A stretch of DNA of 64,000 bases from Citrus sinensis (taxonomy: Eukaryota > Streptophyta > Magnoliopsida > Sapindales > Rutaceae). The translations under genes and the position numbers were made by a program. The stretch is taken from the NCBI RefSeq assembly GCF_022201045.2, contig NC_068557.1, positions 29,055,501-29,119,500 of the forward strand, in the 5' to 3' direction. This document shows positions 10,862-21,479 of the stretch, piece by piece. The stretch's first letter is position 1. Each line of letters begins with the position of its first letter. The notes below the pieces were generated by a model, which saw only the letters and a list, made by a program, of their open reading frames with translations, was not told the DNA's origin and made no database searches.

Positions 10862-11807
10862 GGAAAATGATGTTCTCACAAACCTCAGCACAAAGCTTTG
10901 CACAAAGAAGTATAAAAGCCATTCACACGTGCAAGCAACACCGCCACACACGCACGTAACAAATCCTGCAGCATCGTTCCTCCCATCTCTCTCTCCCGTC
11001 TCCCTCTTTTCTACCCCACCACACAGCAACATTCTTCTCTCTCTCCCGTGTACACACAAGCTCGATATCAGCTTCGTTCTCCCTCATGACGCAGCAGCAG
11101 TGACAGATCTCTCGTCTCTCGCTTAAAGCATCTAGCTGGCTCCCTGGGCTCCGATCTCCCTCACTCTCTCAGCTCCGGTCTACCTCACTCTTTCGGCTCC
11201 GATCTTCCTCACTCTCTCGGCTCCGTTGTCTCTCATTCTCTCGATCTCAGCTGCATCGCTCTCTATCCCCCAGCACAATTGGCTTAATTGATTAAAGATT
11301 AATTTGTAATTAAAGATGTAGACTGATTAATTGTTAAAGATTAATTAATATGTTTTTGAGGCCTCATAGATTTTGAATGATTATTATTCTTGGTAAGGAT
11401 ATTGTGGTCTTCAAATTATTTTACAAACCATATATTAATTTGGTGATTAATGGTTATCGTTCTTGAATTTTGTTCTTACATGAGGGACCTTCTTAGTTTG
11501 GTTTGATTGGGTTCTTCAAAATTTCTTATGATTGCCAAGGACTGCAGCAATTGTTCCTCTGAATGGGAAGCTTTGTATCATTCGTAACATCATGAGCATT
11601 AGTATGGTTGCTGCACTGCTGTGTGGCGCGGGATAAAAGAGGGAGAATGAGAGAGAGAGAGAGAGAGACGGGAGAAACGTTGCTGCACGCCTAGGGGATT
11701 TGTTCAGTGATTTGGTGTTGTTGCTTGCAAGTGTAAATAGCTTTTATACTTTGCACAAAACGAACCGTTTTGTGCAAAGCTTTGTGCTTAACTTTGTGTG
11801 AATGCTG
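10862..11807. mobile_element. Non-autonomous DNA transposon with long (~200 bp) terminal inverted repeats
   Basis: The left 200 bases (containing CAGCACAAAGCTTTGCACAA, CGTGCAAGCAACACCG, a CT-rich tract and CCACACAGCA) recur in reverse in the right 220 bases (11590-11807). The arms differ by small indels and base changes. A 9-bp direct repeat CCGATATAA lies at 10853-10861 and 11808-11816, which would fit a Mutator-type target duplication, but the outermost few bases of the two ends do not pair well. The core holds a minisatellite and AT-rich DNA and no transposase. Plus-strand and minus-strand open frames here are shadows of the CT-rich arms. Confidence 0.7.
11148..11243 (+). repeat. 24-bp minisatellite, four copies
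   Basis: Four tandem units of 24 bases, each like GCTCCGATCTCCCTCACTCT followed by CTCR, lie at 11148-11171, 11172-11195, 11196-11219 and 11220-11243. Each differs from the others by a few bases. The array sits inside the inverted-repeat transposon. Confidence 0.9.
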
Positions 11808-11816
11808 CCGATATAA

Positions 11817-13102
11817 TCAGATGCTTATTCCCGGATTTAAAAAGCACATGGGGTTTTGAACCAATTAATCTACCAGCTAAAAATTCATGACATGTTCATG
11901 TCATTGCAAGTCCATCCTTTTTTGTCAGTTATTATTTTATTTACTCTTTTTTTTTTTTTTTTTTTTTTTTTTATGAGCTCTTTGTTCATAATAATAACAA
12001 TGAGTGAAATTAATGGCTGACTAGTTGCAGAATAATCAATCCTCAAAGCTAGCTTCTCTAATTTACAGCTCCTCCTTGAGTTGTGACTTGTGCCCTGAAA
12101 TTAATACAAGATCGTTCACATTATGGCAAGAGTGGCTGGGCAGCTGTATACGTGCGGGAATCAATTTATTTGCTTATTTTGGTGTCTTCTGAATTCAATA
12201 GATATTGGAACAGTGTTTCAAGTATAAAAATAAATGAGCAAGGACATTCGAATCCATCATTAAAATTGGGAAGCCAAGCAATGGTGTCCTGGTAAAGGAC
12301 TTGCATAGGAATGAACGGTACTGTGGTCCTCAAATTACTTATATGATATCAAATGAAAGTAAAAATAAATGATAAATTTTAGTGAAAAAATTATCTTTTT
12401 AACAGAAGAGGATAAGTTGTTATATCTGTTTGGGTGCAGTTAACACATCTTTAGCATGCCAATGCAATCCTAATGGAGAACAAAAGTGTACTGTAGTGGC
12501 AGAGACTGTGAGTCTCACTCTCTCACACATTGTGTACTTGCCAGTCCAAGATAATAATAATAATAATAATGATACAAGAAGATAGTAAAGATGTGATCAT
12601 ATGACTGGCAGCAAAAACAGAAAAATAAACTCATATAACTTACTGTGCACAGAAATTGAAGCACCTTAGCCACATTTTGAATAATCTTCACAACTAAATA
12701 TCGACATAGGATAATTTAGTGAAATGTAAATCAAAGACTTGTAACGAGACTGATATTGGAACTAACCTGGTTGATTTACTTACAATGATTAAAAACAAAA
12801 CAAAAACAAAAAAAGGAGAAAAGGCTGAAACTGAATAACTGATAGAATCTGGGACCATTAGCAAACCAGAACACCAAATGTGAAGCAGTGAAATGAGTGC
12901 TTATATTTTTGCCTAACAAACTACAGCACCAAATGTGAAGTTCTGCTTTCTGTCTCTGTGTCCTTAAAATGTCAGTCTTGTGAGAAGCAGCAATATATAC
13001 ATAACTAAAACCCCAGCAGCAGGCCCAGGACAAGGTGGTAGTTACAAGAGCTAGCATTCTGCCGCCAAATATCAGCAGCAGTCACCCAGCCAGCCTCCTC
13101 CA
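11817..13102. other. Spacer upstream of the DYT1-like gene
   Basis: No supportable gene. It contains a 23-base or longer poly-T run near 11949, an (AAT)n run near 12552 and a partially duplicated phrase (acaccaaatgtgaag near 12871; agcaccaaatgtgaag near 12926). It probably includes the DYT1-like promoter. The minus-strand frame 12776-13057 is not supported. Confidence 0.4.
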
Positions 13103-14148
13103 ATGGAATTTGTAGGCTCTGCCTCCACTCAATCATGCATTACTCAGAAGCGGGGGAGACGTGTCTACGGCGATGATCGGGACTTCAAGAGCAAGAATCT
13201 CACTGCTGAGAGACGGAGGAGGGAAAAACTCAGCAACAGACTCTTAACACTCCGATCATTAGTCCCCATCATTACTAATGCATATATTCCTCACTTGTCC
13301 TATTTTAGTCGTATTATTAATTTAAAATGGCATTCCCCCCAAAAAAAAAAATATTGTTATTCTAATTGAGGTTTCTTGCTTTCCTTTTTTTTTTTTTGGT
13401 AATTAGATGAACAAGGCAACAATTGTTGAAGATGCCATTACTTACATTGAGAAGCTGCAGATGACTGTCAAGGTTCTTAGTGACCAGCTGCTTGAAATGG
13501 AATCATCTTCGGAGGAGTCAGAGAGGCCTAGAAACGATGAGATCAATGCTGCTGAGGAGATGAAGAAGCATGGGATAGAGGTTGAATTTTAATTTTCACT
13601 CGCATTATTCTGGTTTAGTGTGTAACTAATTGGAACCAGTACTGCTTTTGTTCTTTCTGTTGACTGCAGGAAAAAGTAGAGGTCACTAATGTTGATGGGT
13701 GTAAGCTCTGGATAAGGATTATCTCCAAGAAAAAAAGAAGTCGAATCACCAAATTTCTGGAGGCTATGGCTTCTCATGGCTTTGAACTCTCAGATACCAA
13801 TGTTACTACTTTTAAAGGAGCAACTCTCATCTCATCATGTCTCAATGTAAGTTGGAATCTAACAATCATTTAATCATTTAGTTAAATTCTTATAACAACA
13901 ATCAACGAATTTGATCTTTGTATTTTTTTTTCTTTTTCTTTAGTTCTTTTTTTCTAAAAAGGTATTGTTATAGACAGTTGCCATGCACTCTGCCTCACGA
14001 TTCCCATTTATGCTGTAATTGTTCTAGAAATTGAGACATCTTAACAGATAAATGTGTTTGATGTGATATGCTGCAGGGAGTTTACAGTTATAAGATTGAA
14101 GCTGAGCAAGTGAAAGAGCTGCTGCAAGAGATCATCAAATCTATCTGA
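13103..14148 (+). CDS. DYT1: bHLH transcription factor, DYT1 (DYSFUNCTIONAL TAPETUM1)-like, 4 exons
   Basis: Exons 13103-13279, 13407-13580, 13670-13846 and 14077-14148 join in frame to 199 aa, against about 207 for Arabidopsis DYT1. The basic region NLTAERRRREKL (about 32-43) has the Glu and Arg residues needed for E-box binding. Helix 1 is followed by SLVPIIT, then NMNKATIVEDAITYIEKL forms helix 2 across the exon 1/2 junction. The C-terminal half has the EEMKKHGIE...KLWIRI... pattern shared with DYT1 and an ACT-like fold ending ...KELLQEIIKSI. DYT1 is an early regulator of anther tapetum development and pollen formation (family knowledge). The first intron (13280-13406) would start with GC and not GT. 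No GT-starting alternative keeps the frame and the conserved helix. Introns 2 and 3 are GT-AG. Confidence 0.88.
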
Positions 14149-14718
14149 AGACCAATCCTGGAAGTGTTACTGGAAATTCATTGGTTTATCTAATAATCAA
14201 TTCTTGGATTCTAGAAATAATTTAGGAGTTTAAAATGTAATCAACTAATTGACTTGTTTGGCCAGATGAAACTTTTAAAATTTAAGTGTGATTATTATTA
14301 AATATGAGAAAAATTGTTGTTTCTGGGAAACTGTAGTAATTCTCATATAATTGTATTCTCCAGAAAAATTTATTAATAAAATGATTATGTTTCCTAAAGA
14401 AGTGGTAATTCCCAAAAATGGTTATGTTTCCTGGCAGAGGCTCACAGCAGATGCAGAGATTTCTATGGCCATCTGTGAGAATGCTGAACACTGACTGGCT
14501 GATATCTATAATTAATTTCTTAATTGAGAATGTTAATTAAGGCTTGGGAGAGTTCAATTGACTTGCTAGTTCAGCTGCAAAAGACTAAAATATGTTTGCC
14601 CTTTCACTTGACTGATTAATTTATTGCGTTCAAGTACTTCAACATTAGCGTAGTTTATGGCTCGATTGCTACTCTTATGCATGATGTTATAATTGGCTGA
14701 GTTTTTTTATCTTTACAG
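14149..14718. other. Spacer between the DYT1-like gene and an orphan exon
   Basis: This is the likely 3' UTR of the DYT1-like gene, then AT-rich DNA with the repeated phrase tatgtttcct. The minus-strand frame 14282-14491 has no family resemblance. Confidence 0.4.
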
Positions 14719-14966
14719 CTGAAACTGAAACGAGTTCACTGGAAGCTCTAAAAGGTGCTGAACCCGTTCCATGTCCAGCTCCATCAGAAGTTGGTATAAC
14801 ATCGGAAAGTCCAAGTATCACACAGATAGGGAAGCATCACTCAACAGATGACTCTGTGACAGGTGGAGGAGTGATCCTTGAAGGATTTATCACAGCCATG
14901 GTTGCAGCTGTTGTATGCTACATTCAACTAGAAATTAAGAACCATATATCCCTTGCCACAGTTTGA
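14719..14966 (+). pseudogene. Orphan terminal exon encoding a C-terminal membrane anchor
   Basis: A good acceptor (tttatctttacag) is followed by an open frame without a start codon. It reads ETETSSLEALKGAEPVPCPA... through GGGVILEGFITAMVAAVVCY, a plausible membrane helix, to a stop at 14964. The composition looks like real coding sequence: a Ser/Glu/Pro-rich linker, then a hydrophobic segment near the C-terminus. No upstream exons of such a gene lie between it and the DYT1-like stop. It may be a fragment of a duplicated gene or an alternative last exon spliced onto the DYT1-like transcript. I do not recognise the family. Confidence 0.4.
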
Positions 14967-15731
14967 TGAGAACCTTCTTCTTTGGTAAAGTTAAATTTGC
15001 AAACAAAATTTTACCATGATTTGATGTATCAAAAGATGATAAAGTGGCAAACATTGTGCATGTATTCTTAATTAAGAAAACATGATAAGACGTGCATAAT
15101 GCTGTTGCTTTGAATGATACACATTGATGTGATCAATGATCATTTAGCACTATTCTACCACATGGTAGCTCTTCATCTTTTCCTTTGGGAATAATATTGT
15201 TAAGTTTTGGCACCCAACTGATATTGATGTAGATTGGAAATACTCAAATCACATAAGCATGCATGAATGATGGCATGGTGAAACAAATGCTGTCAACTTG
15301 AAATTAATTTGGAATTGCAAGCTAGTTCAAGACTTATGCTAAACATGGAGCAGATTGAGCTATCCAAATCAAGAACTCAAAGCAATGAGAAACTTCCATA
15401 TTTTAACCTGCATAATACTTCATTGATCATTAAAAAAAAAAAGACTATGGCCATAATAAGAATAAGATAAGTGATAAGGAAAATCATTCAAGATCATTTC
15501 CTATGCTTTTGTGACTTTTTGTCAGTTAAGAATCTAAGAATTTAGAAGAGTTTTTCATTTGATTCCAAAAAAGGGTCCCCAAAATTTCCATTTTTACAGC
15601 CTCAGTAACATCTATAAACTATACTCCACATATTTCTTCACCTGGCTAGCCACGGAGGAAGAACTAAAAAAGGGGGAAAAAAGCACACACATACACACAC
15701 AATTGTCTCTATGATGCAAAAGTAAAACCTT
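14967..15731. other. Spacer
   Basis: No gene recognised. It contains the 3' flank of the DUF538 gene on the minus strand and a short (CA)n run near 15685. Confidence 0.4.
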
Positions 15732-16352
15732 TCATCTCTGAACTTGAAATCCCAGCTTCCTCCGAGCCTTGTCCACCAGATCACCCTCAACTGCAATATT
15801 GCAGCTTTGTAAAACTACTTTTATAACATTTCAATGCAAAATTTAAATTTTAATTAAAAAAGAAGAATCAACTGACGAGCCAAAAGTAGGGTGCGTACCT
15901 TGAATATGCTTGCAAACAGGAGGATCTTCAAAGAGAGAAAGAGAGAGTTGTTTACGAGCAAGACCAATATCAATCAAGATAAGCCCAGAAGAGGGATCAT
16001 TCACAATGATACCCTTAACAGGCAGCCAAAGGAAGAGCTCTTCTTGAGTAAGACCCTCAAGTCCCACAAGCCCACCATAGCTAAGATTAGCTCTCACGAC
16101 ACTGTCAAAGAGAACCCTCGTGTCAAACTTAGCCATACATGGGCCTTCCAAGTAAACTTCCAAGCGGCCATTTTGATCCAGATTATAGGATTTAACGTTT
16201 TCCGGGAAGAGACCGCCGGGCAAGCCCCGGCTTTCAAGCAGGTTTTTTAAGGATGAGGTGGCCGTCAGAGGAAGGAGAAGGGAGAGAGTGAGAAGGAGAA
16301 TGAAGATGGATTTTTGTGTCAGAGTCAGAGTCAGAGTCATTGTTCTGCTCAA
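15732..16352 (-). CDS. DUF538 family secreted protein, 2 exons
   Basis: Exon 1 (15899-16352) and exon 2 (15732-15790) are joined by a GT-AG intron into 170 aa. Residues 1-32 form a signal peptide (KSIFILLLTLSLLLPLTATSS). The mature part carries the DUF538 pattern: LLESRGLPGGLFPENVKSY, then YLEGPCMAKFDTRVLFDS, then LSYGGLVGLEGLTQEELFLW and LPVKGIIVNDPSSGLILIDI. Exon 2 adds EGDLVDKARRKLGFQVQR, the usual short tail. DUF538 proteins are small plant proteins with a beta-barrel-like fold, linked to stress but without a settled reaction. Met5 is a possible alternative start. The plus-strand frame 15891-16250 is a shadow. Confidence 0.9.
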
Positions 16353-18300
16353 GTTCAGTTCAGGTTAAGGTTAAAGGAATGTGAAGACTGAAGGACAGCC
16401 AAATATTTCTGCTTGTTGAGTTTTTTTTTTTTTTTGTCCAAGGGTTTTAGTTGTTTTTATTACTAATTTTATTTCTGTTGAGACTTTCGAGGGTCGAGTG
16501 AGAGTGAGTTATGAATTATGATTACTCGGTGGGGGCCAGTTAAGACTGTCCAAATTTTGAGTTGGCATAAGTTTTCTTAATTGACCCAAATGCCCTTGTT
16601 TAGGTGATATCAAAGAGGGTGATATGGTATAATCAAAGTTTGCTTAATGGGTGTGATGAGACAATTGAGTGATTGACCTTGAAGCAAACGTTATTTTATG
16701 TGAATGATTGACTAGTCGAAAACAAAACAGAGTAGCCGAGGAATCCAATTTCACGAAACAGCAGTTTCAAAACTCACCAGAGACAAATGATAAAACGAAG
16801 CTACGCCGTTCCTCGATCGGTGATAACTGGCTACAAGGTTTCTTCGCATTCGTTGGCCGAATTTTTTAACCATTTTTATATGTCCTTTATGCTTGACAGC
16901 CAATATGGTCTATTCGCTAAACAAATCAAACGATAACAATCAGTGAAATTAAAACAAAATCCACCAATCAACAATTCTTTTTTATATATAAAAATAATAA
17001 TAATTACTGAAGAGCTAAAAAATTCTCTCGAATTGTCTTGAAAAACACACCGTGCAATATAAGCATGATAATGTCCTGGCTTGACCCATTGAAAATCTTT
17101 TTTATTGTGTCCAGCCGTCCAGCTGGTTAGAACCCAAAAAAAAAAAAAATTCCGACTGCAGGTTTACATCGAGAACAAGTAATAAAGGTTTTTTTTTTTA
17201 ATATAGAAGTGGGCATAATATAAACAAAATTATCTTTCGTTTTCACCAGAGTGATTTTTATAAAATTAGCGTTGAAATACTAAGTCAAAAATTAAATTAA
17301 ATCAGCCACACTATGTATATTATAAGTGTTAGTTTTTGAATTTTGAAATTGGACCCCCTTCAAGCACGGGCGTCGCAACTCGCAATAAATAAGAGATTAA
17401 TATAGAAAGAAAAATGAAAGGCCTTGAAAGTTAAATCTATCGTTGTATTTGAATTGATCAAGTGAAAAATGGGTTCCCACATAAATAAACAAAATGATCA
17501 TATGCATATTCATATTATAAACATGGTTTCCTTTCTCTTTATGACTTTTAGTTACATTAATGATATCATCGTGCATGTATTAATTGAAATGTCTTATGCT
17601 TCTTTCTTTGACTGGACCCTCCTCTTCTCCCATCTTTGCTTTCATATGCTTCCACATTTGTTTTGTTTAATCAAAGCTCAGTGTCACTTTTGGAAGTTTC
17701 CAATTCAATCAAACAGATAAAATAGCATATAAAAATATGTAGTGTTATCTACGGTAAAATTTGAAAGATCTCATATCTATTTGGCTTTTCCCTTCATGAA
17801 TTTGAAATGCGAAAGTTAAATAGTAATGATTATGGCCTTTGTGAGCCCCGAGTGGACTGGACACACGTTTTAGACCCAACCGATCAATCTATTGTATTAG
17901 GCCCAGCTCAATAGGCTCGGATTGGATAATGGGTCGGGTCAGCAGGCCTTATTGTTATTTATTTTCAAGTATTAATCGAAAAAAAAGTATTGATGAAAAA
18001 AAAATCACAAAAAGCAATATGGAGAAATGAATGAGGCCTTTTATTGAGAGCTCACTTTAGGAACTTTGCTGTACAGAACAAATCAGCTAGCCTTGTAGCT
18101 GACTGTGTCAATTATCAGGATACAAGAAAGAGAATTTTTGTTACAAGCATGCATCAGAAAATCTGAAAGTTGCGAATCGGAGAATCCTCAACATACTCAA
18201 CTTTTCTATGAAGAGATTGTTCATTACAATGTGTTCGGTAGCTGTAGAGGGCATCATCTCCTTCTCCCCCCTGACCATAACAAGTTGTTCCATCTCTTCT
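16353..18300. other. Intergenic spacer
   Basis: No supportable gene in about 1.9 kb. The first few hundred bases should hold the DUF538 promoter (minus strand). The last 250 bases before 18301 are probably the 3' UTR of the next minus-strand gene. The open frame 17469-17720 is not supported by any family. Confidence 0.4.
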
Positions 18301-19122
18301 TTAACCATAAGGATATGAGCTTCCAAAAAGGTAATCAGCGGTCTCTTTCCACTGGCTGCAGCTGCTGCTTTCTTCATTACGATTAGCAACTTCCTGACAT
18401 TGTCCATTTCTGTAACGAGCTAAACAAGGCCAGTAACCAAATAAGCTTTCACAAAGATCAATTGCTTCCAAGCCATACCCTGACGGAATCTGAGGCACTC
18501 TCTTCTCAAATAACTCATAACCGTTCTCCGACTCTGAGGAACCGTCAGGAGCATCGCCAATGCCATTTCCACTGCTAGGTTGAAGCTGCTTCTCGTCTTC
18601 AATAGTTGGAGTTGTTGGTTTACTTTCGATGTGGGGTTGGGGTTTTGCGGCTGCAGGAGGCTCCTCAGCCTTCTCTTTTGGAGGCAGGGCAGATGAATCC
18701 TGTGAAGAACGAGGATAACATGTAGCTTCTGATGGAGACAGCGGTTCGCCATAGGTAAGAGCAAGATCGTAGCCACCAGCATAAGGTGTGGGATCATATT
18801 CTTCGAACTCAGGCTCGTTGAATTCTTGCACTGAATAAGAGATTCTGAACTGAGTTGCAGCATCATAAAGATAGGAGGATTTTGGCTCGCTGAAAGTGGA
18901 AGAAGATACAGAGTATGCAACTACAGAGCCATTCACCGGAGGATCGTCATCATAGGCGCCATAATAAGGAGTTGGATGATATTCAGAGTGAAACAAGTTT
19001 TGATTGCTGAATTCATGGCTGCAATCGTCCCCCACCGCTTGAAATGGAACAACATCATAATTGCCACCGAAAGGAGCTTGATAATAAGGCTGATCATAGT
19101 TGTAGCTGTAGTAATAAGCCAT
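18301..19122 (-). CDS. Tyr/Pro-rich protein resembling Arabidopsis At5g39570 (PLDRP1)
   Basis: An uninterrupted 273-aa frame. The N-terminus is Tyr-rich (MAYYYSYNYDQPYYQAPFGG). Two related motifs follow: YHPTPYYGAYDD near residue 49 and YDPTPYAGGYDLALTYGEPL near 109, the second leading into SPSEATCYP. The middle is Pro/Glu/Lys-rich and looks disordered. The C-terminus has a conserved-looking cysteine-containing block, IDLCESLFGYWPCLAR, and ends SSYPYG. The motif set recalls the PLD-regulated protein 1 family of Arabidopsis (from memory), a phosphatidic-acid- and RNA-associated protein. No membrane segment or signal peptide is visible. The overlapping minus-strand frames at 18420-18920 and 18933-19142 are shadows. 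Confidence 0.65.
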   Translation of the reverse strand: MAYYYSYNYDQPYYQAPFGGNYDVVPFQAVGDDCSHEFSNQNLFHSEYHPTPYYGAYDDDPPVNGSVVAYSVSSSTFSEPKSSYLYDAATQFRISYSVQEFNEPEFEEYDPTPYAGGYDLALTYGEPLSPSEATCYPRSSQDSSALPPKEKAEEPPAAAKPQPHIESKPTTPTIEDEKQLQPSSGNGIGDAPDGSSESENGYELFEKRVPQIPSGYGLEAIDLCESLFGYWPCLARYRNGQCQEVANRNEESSSCSQWKETADYLFGSSYPYG

Positions 19123-19861
19123 TGCAATTCTAGAATCTTCAACCTCTGTGACTATACCTTAACCTGCGGTTCAAGTTTCGAGCAGCAAGCAAATCCTTGT
19201 GCAGAGCACACCAGACAAGAACATCAAAGGATAAGGCACCGGCTTTCCAGCGAACAAATTGCAATTATCAAGAGGTGAATCATTATCTCTGGCTACCAGA
19301 CAGTTTTTATCTTAGGATTCAGAAAAATCCAAATTGGACGCTACTGCTCTGCGATTATTACGGCGTAAAGAACAAAGCGATATACGCAATTGCAAGCAAT
19401 AAAGATGTTAAGTTTTAAGGAAGGTTATCACAAATGCCTTTAGTCTTTAGTGACGACAATAATTTCAAAGGCAGAAATGATTGTGAACTTCAGAGAAAGC
19501 ACTTGATCCCAAATGCGACCGGAAAAAGAAAAGAGAAACAAAACAAATTTGCCTTTGGTGATCTTTCAATTTGGGAAGAAGGATGGGCTGGAATCCAATA
19601 GCGTAGCCTAACGTTGGTTGACAAGTCGGCATCATCGACCCCGATCCCAGAAATAGATGGGAAGAGTGAAGACAGTGGTGATGGGCCATGTCCGTTGGGT
19701 TAAATGCGTTTGGATTATCTTTTATTATATTTCTTTTGCTTGTCACGTCACGTGTGCAAAATTTCAATTTGCGTGCAAGAGAAAATGATCCAAGTAACAT
19801 GCAACTTTCCACCTGGCACCGCCTATGGAAACTGAAAACTGAAAACTGAAAAGGGTAAGGA
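19123..19861. other. Upstream flank of the PLDRP1-like gene
   Basis: Probably the promoter and leader of the minus-strand gene. The open frames here (19197-19418 plus, 19465-19887 minus) match no family. It contains ACGTG-type motifs near 19745-19752 (cacgtcacgtg), which resemble bZIP/ABA response elements. Confidence 0.4.
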
Positions 19862-20625
19862 TAGGGATGTTCAGAATTCAATCTCATCCGCTCAATTCGT
19901 TTGATTCGTAGAAATTTGATTTGTAAAAATTTGATTTATAGATTAGTGGATTGGATTGGATTAAAAATTTGATAATCCGCAATCGATGGATTGGATATGG
20001 ATTTACTTCTGTAAATCCGTAAAACTCTGTGAATCTGAAAAAAAATAAAAAGTATTTATTTAATTAAAAATTAAAACTTATAAATATGGTATTAGTACTT
20101 ACTAGTAAATAAATAAGTTAAAATATAGTTATATTAACACTATATTATATCTTTTCCGATAATAATATAAAATAAAATTAATTAAATAAACAAATATAGC
20201 TTTCTAAATAGTTAATTTCTACATACTGATATAAACGAATGAATTTTTTTTTTGTTTTAGTGTGTTATGTTTTGAAACTTTAAATTTATTTTCTAATTTT
20301 ATTTAAACAATTAATTTATTTAAATCTTATTTAATTTTAAATTTGATTGGCAATAAAATTATTTTTATATTAAATTTTTTTTATTTAGTTAGTTCGTGAA
20401 TTGGACATAATTAAAAATTTTCAGTCCGTAAACCAATCCGTAAAATGGTGGATTGAATATGAATTGGGTCAAATCCGCATCCGATCCGCAGATGTATGGA
20501 TTTGATTTGAATTGAATTTCATCAATCCGTTGATTGGATTGGATTGAAAATTTATAATCTGTAAAATCGTGGATCGGATATGGATTGAGGTCCAATCCGT
20601 AAAATCCGATCCGTAAACACTCCTA
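19862..20625. mobile_element. hAT-like non-autonomous element (764 bp)
   Basis: The left end TAGGGATGTTCAGAATTC pairs with the complement of the right end (TAGGAGTGTTTACGGATC). Subterminal regions are crowded with GGATTGGAT / ATCCGTAA words in opposite orientations, a common look for hAT MITEs. Imperfect 8-bp flanks GGTAAGGA and GTTAAGGG fit a worn hAT target duplication. The core is AT-rich and encodes nothing. Confidence 0.65.
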
Positions 20626-20630
20626 GTTAA

Positions 20631-20864
20631 GGGTGTGTTTAGTATTGTTTTTTTAAATGATGTTTTTGAATTTACTTTATAGAATAAGAATTATTAGTTT
20701 TTGGTGTATTTGAAAATGTATTTGGTTGATTATTTTAAAATAGTATATGAAAATGAAAATAATTAAAATGTATTTGATTGTTCGTCTAAAAATTTGGTAA
20801 CAGCAAAAAAGAATGATAAAATAGTTTAATGAGTTTTTTTTAATATCTAAATATTTTAAATATC

Positions 20865-20947
<83 letters not shown>

Positions 20948-21476
20948 GATGTTAATTTTAACAAACAATATAAACAACTAAGATAGTTATAAAAGGGTAT
21001 AATTTATAATATAGATTTTATATCATTTAAAAGATTAGTTAATTATATTGTTGGATGATTTATATTCATCAATTATAGATGATATATAATTATAGCAATT
21101 TAATATTCGTTAAAACACTAATTATTATTAGTAGTAAAGAATTAAATAATATTGCCGTATTATTTTTAAAAATTTATTAGTATATTATAAAAAGAAAAAG
21201 TTAAATTATAACATGAATAAATAATATAATATTAATAAAGTGAGTGGATTGTGGGACCCGTATACTATTATTAACAAATAAAACATTAAAGTTGTAGCTT
21301 TAGTGGGCCTTAAAAACAAAAATCAGAAAACATTAAAAAAATATTTTTTACTTTCTTTTGTTAAAGTGAAAAATAAGATGAAACTAGTCCTATTTAATCC
21401 TAACCAAAAGCATTTTCTTATTTTGTGTTTTTGTAAAATGAAAAATGATAAATGTAAAACAATATCAATCGCACCC
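20631..21476. mobile_element. Tourist-like PIF/Harbinger MITE (846 bp)
   Basis: Ends are GGGTGTGTTTAGTATTGTTT and, in complement, GGGTGCGATTGATATTGTTT, with TAA on both sides (20628-20630 and 21477-21479). A 3-bp TAA/TTA duplication with GGGTG-type ends is diagnostic of PIF/Harbinger MITEs. It carries the long ATT microsatellite. No transposase frame is present. Confidence 0.8.
20868..20946. repeat. (TTA)n microsatellite, about 26 units
   Basis: An uninterrupted TTA run of 79 bases. The apparent poly-isoleucine open frame on the minus strand across it is an artefact. Confidence 0.97.
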
Positions 21477-21479
21477 TAA

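Noticed and set aside
10809-11126. 105-aa Ser/Pro/His-rich open frame
   Set aside because: It is the CT-rich left arm of an inverted-repeat transposon. The similar reversed arm at 11590-11807 shows it is repeat, not gene.
15891-16250. 119-aa plus-strand open frame
   Set aside because: It overlaps the DUF538 exon on the other strand, which has a signal peptide, conserved motifs and proper splice sites.
18420-18920. 166-aa minus-strand open frame
   Set aside because: Out-of-frame shadow of the PLDRP1-like gene. Composition is unusual (Leu/Pro/Ser) and it has no family features.
20677-20964. 95-aa open frame with a poly-isoleucine run
   Set aside because: It is translation of the (TTA)n microsatellite inside a Harbinger-like MITE.
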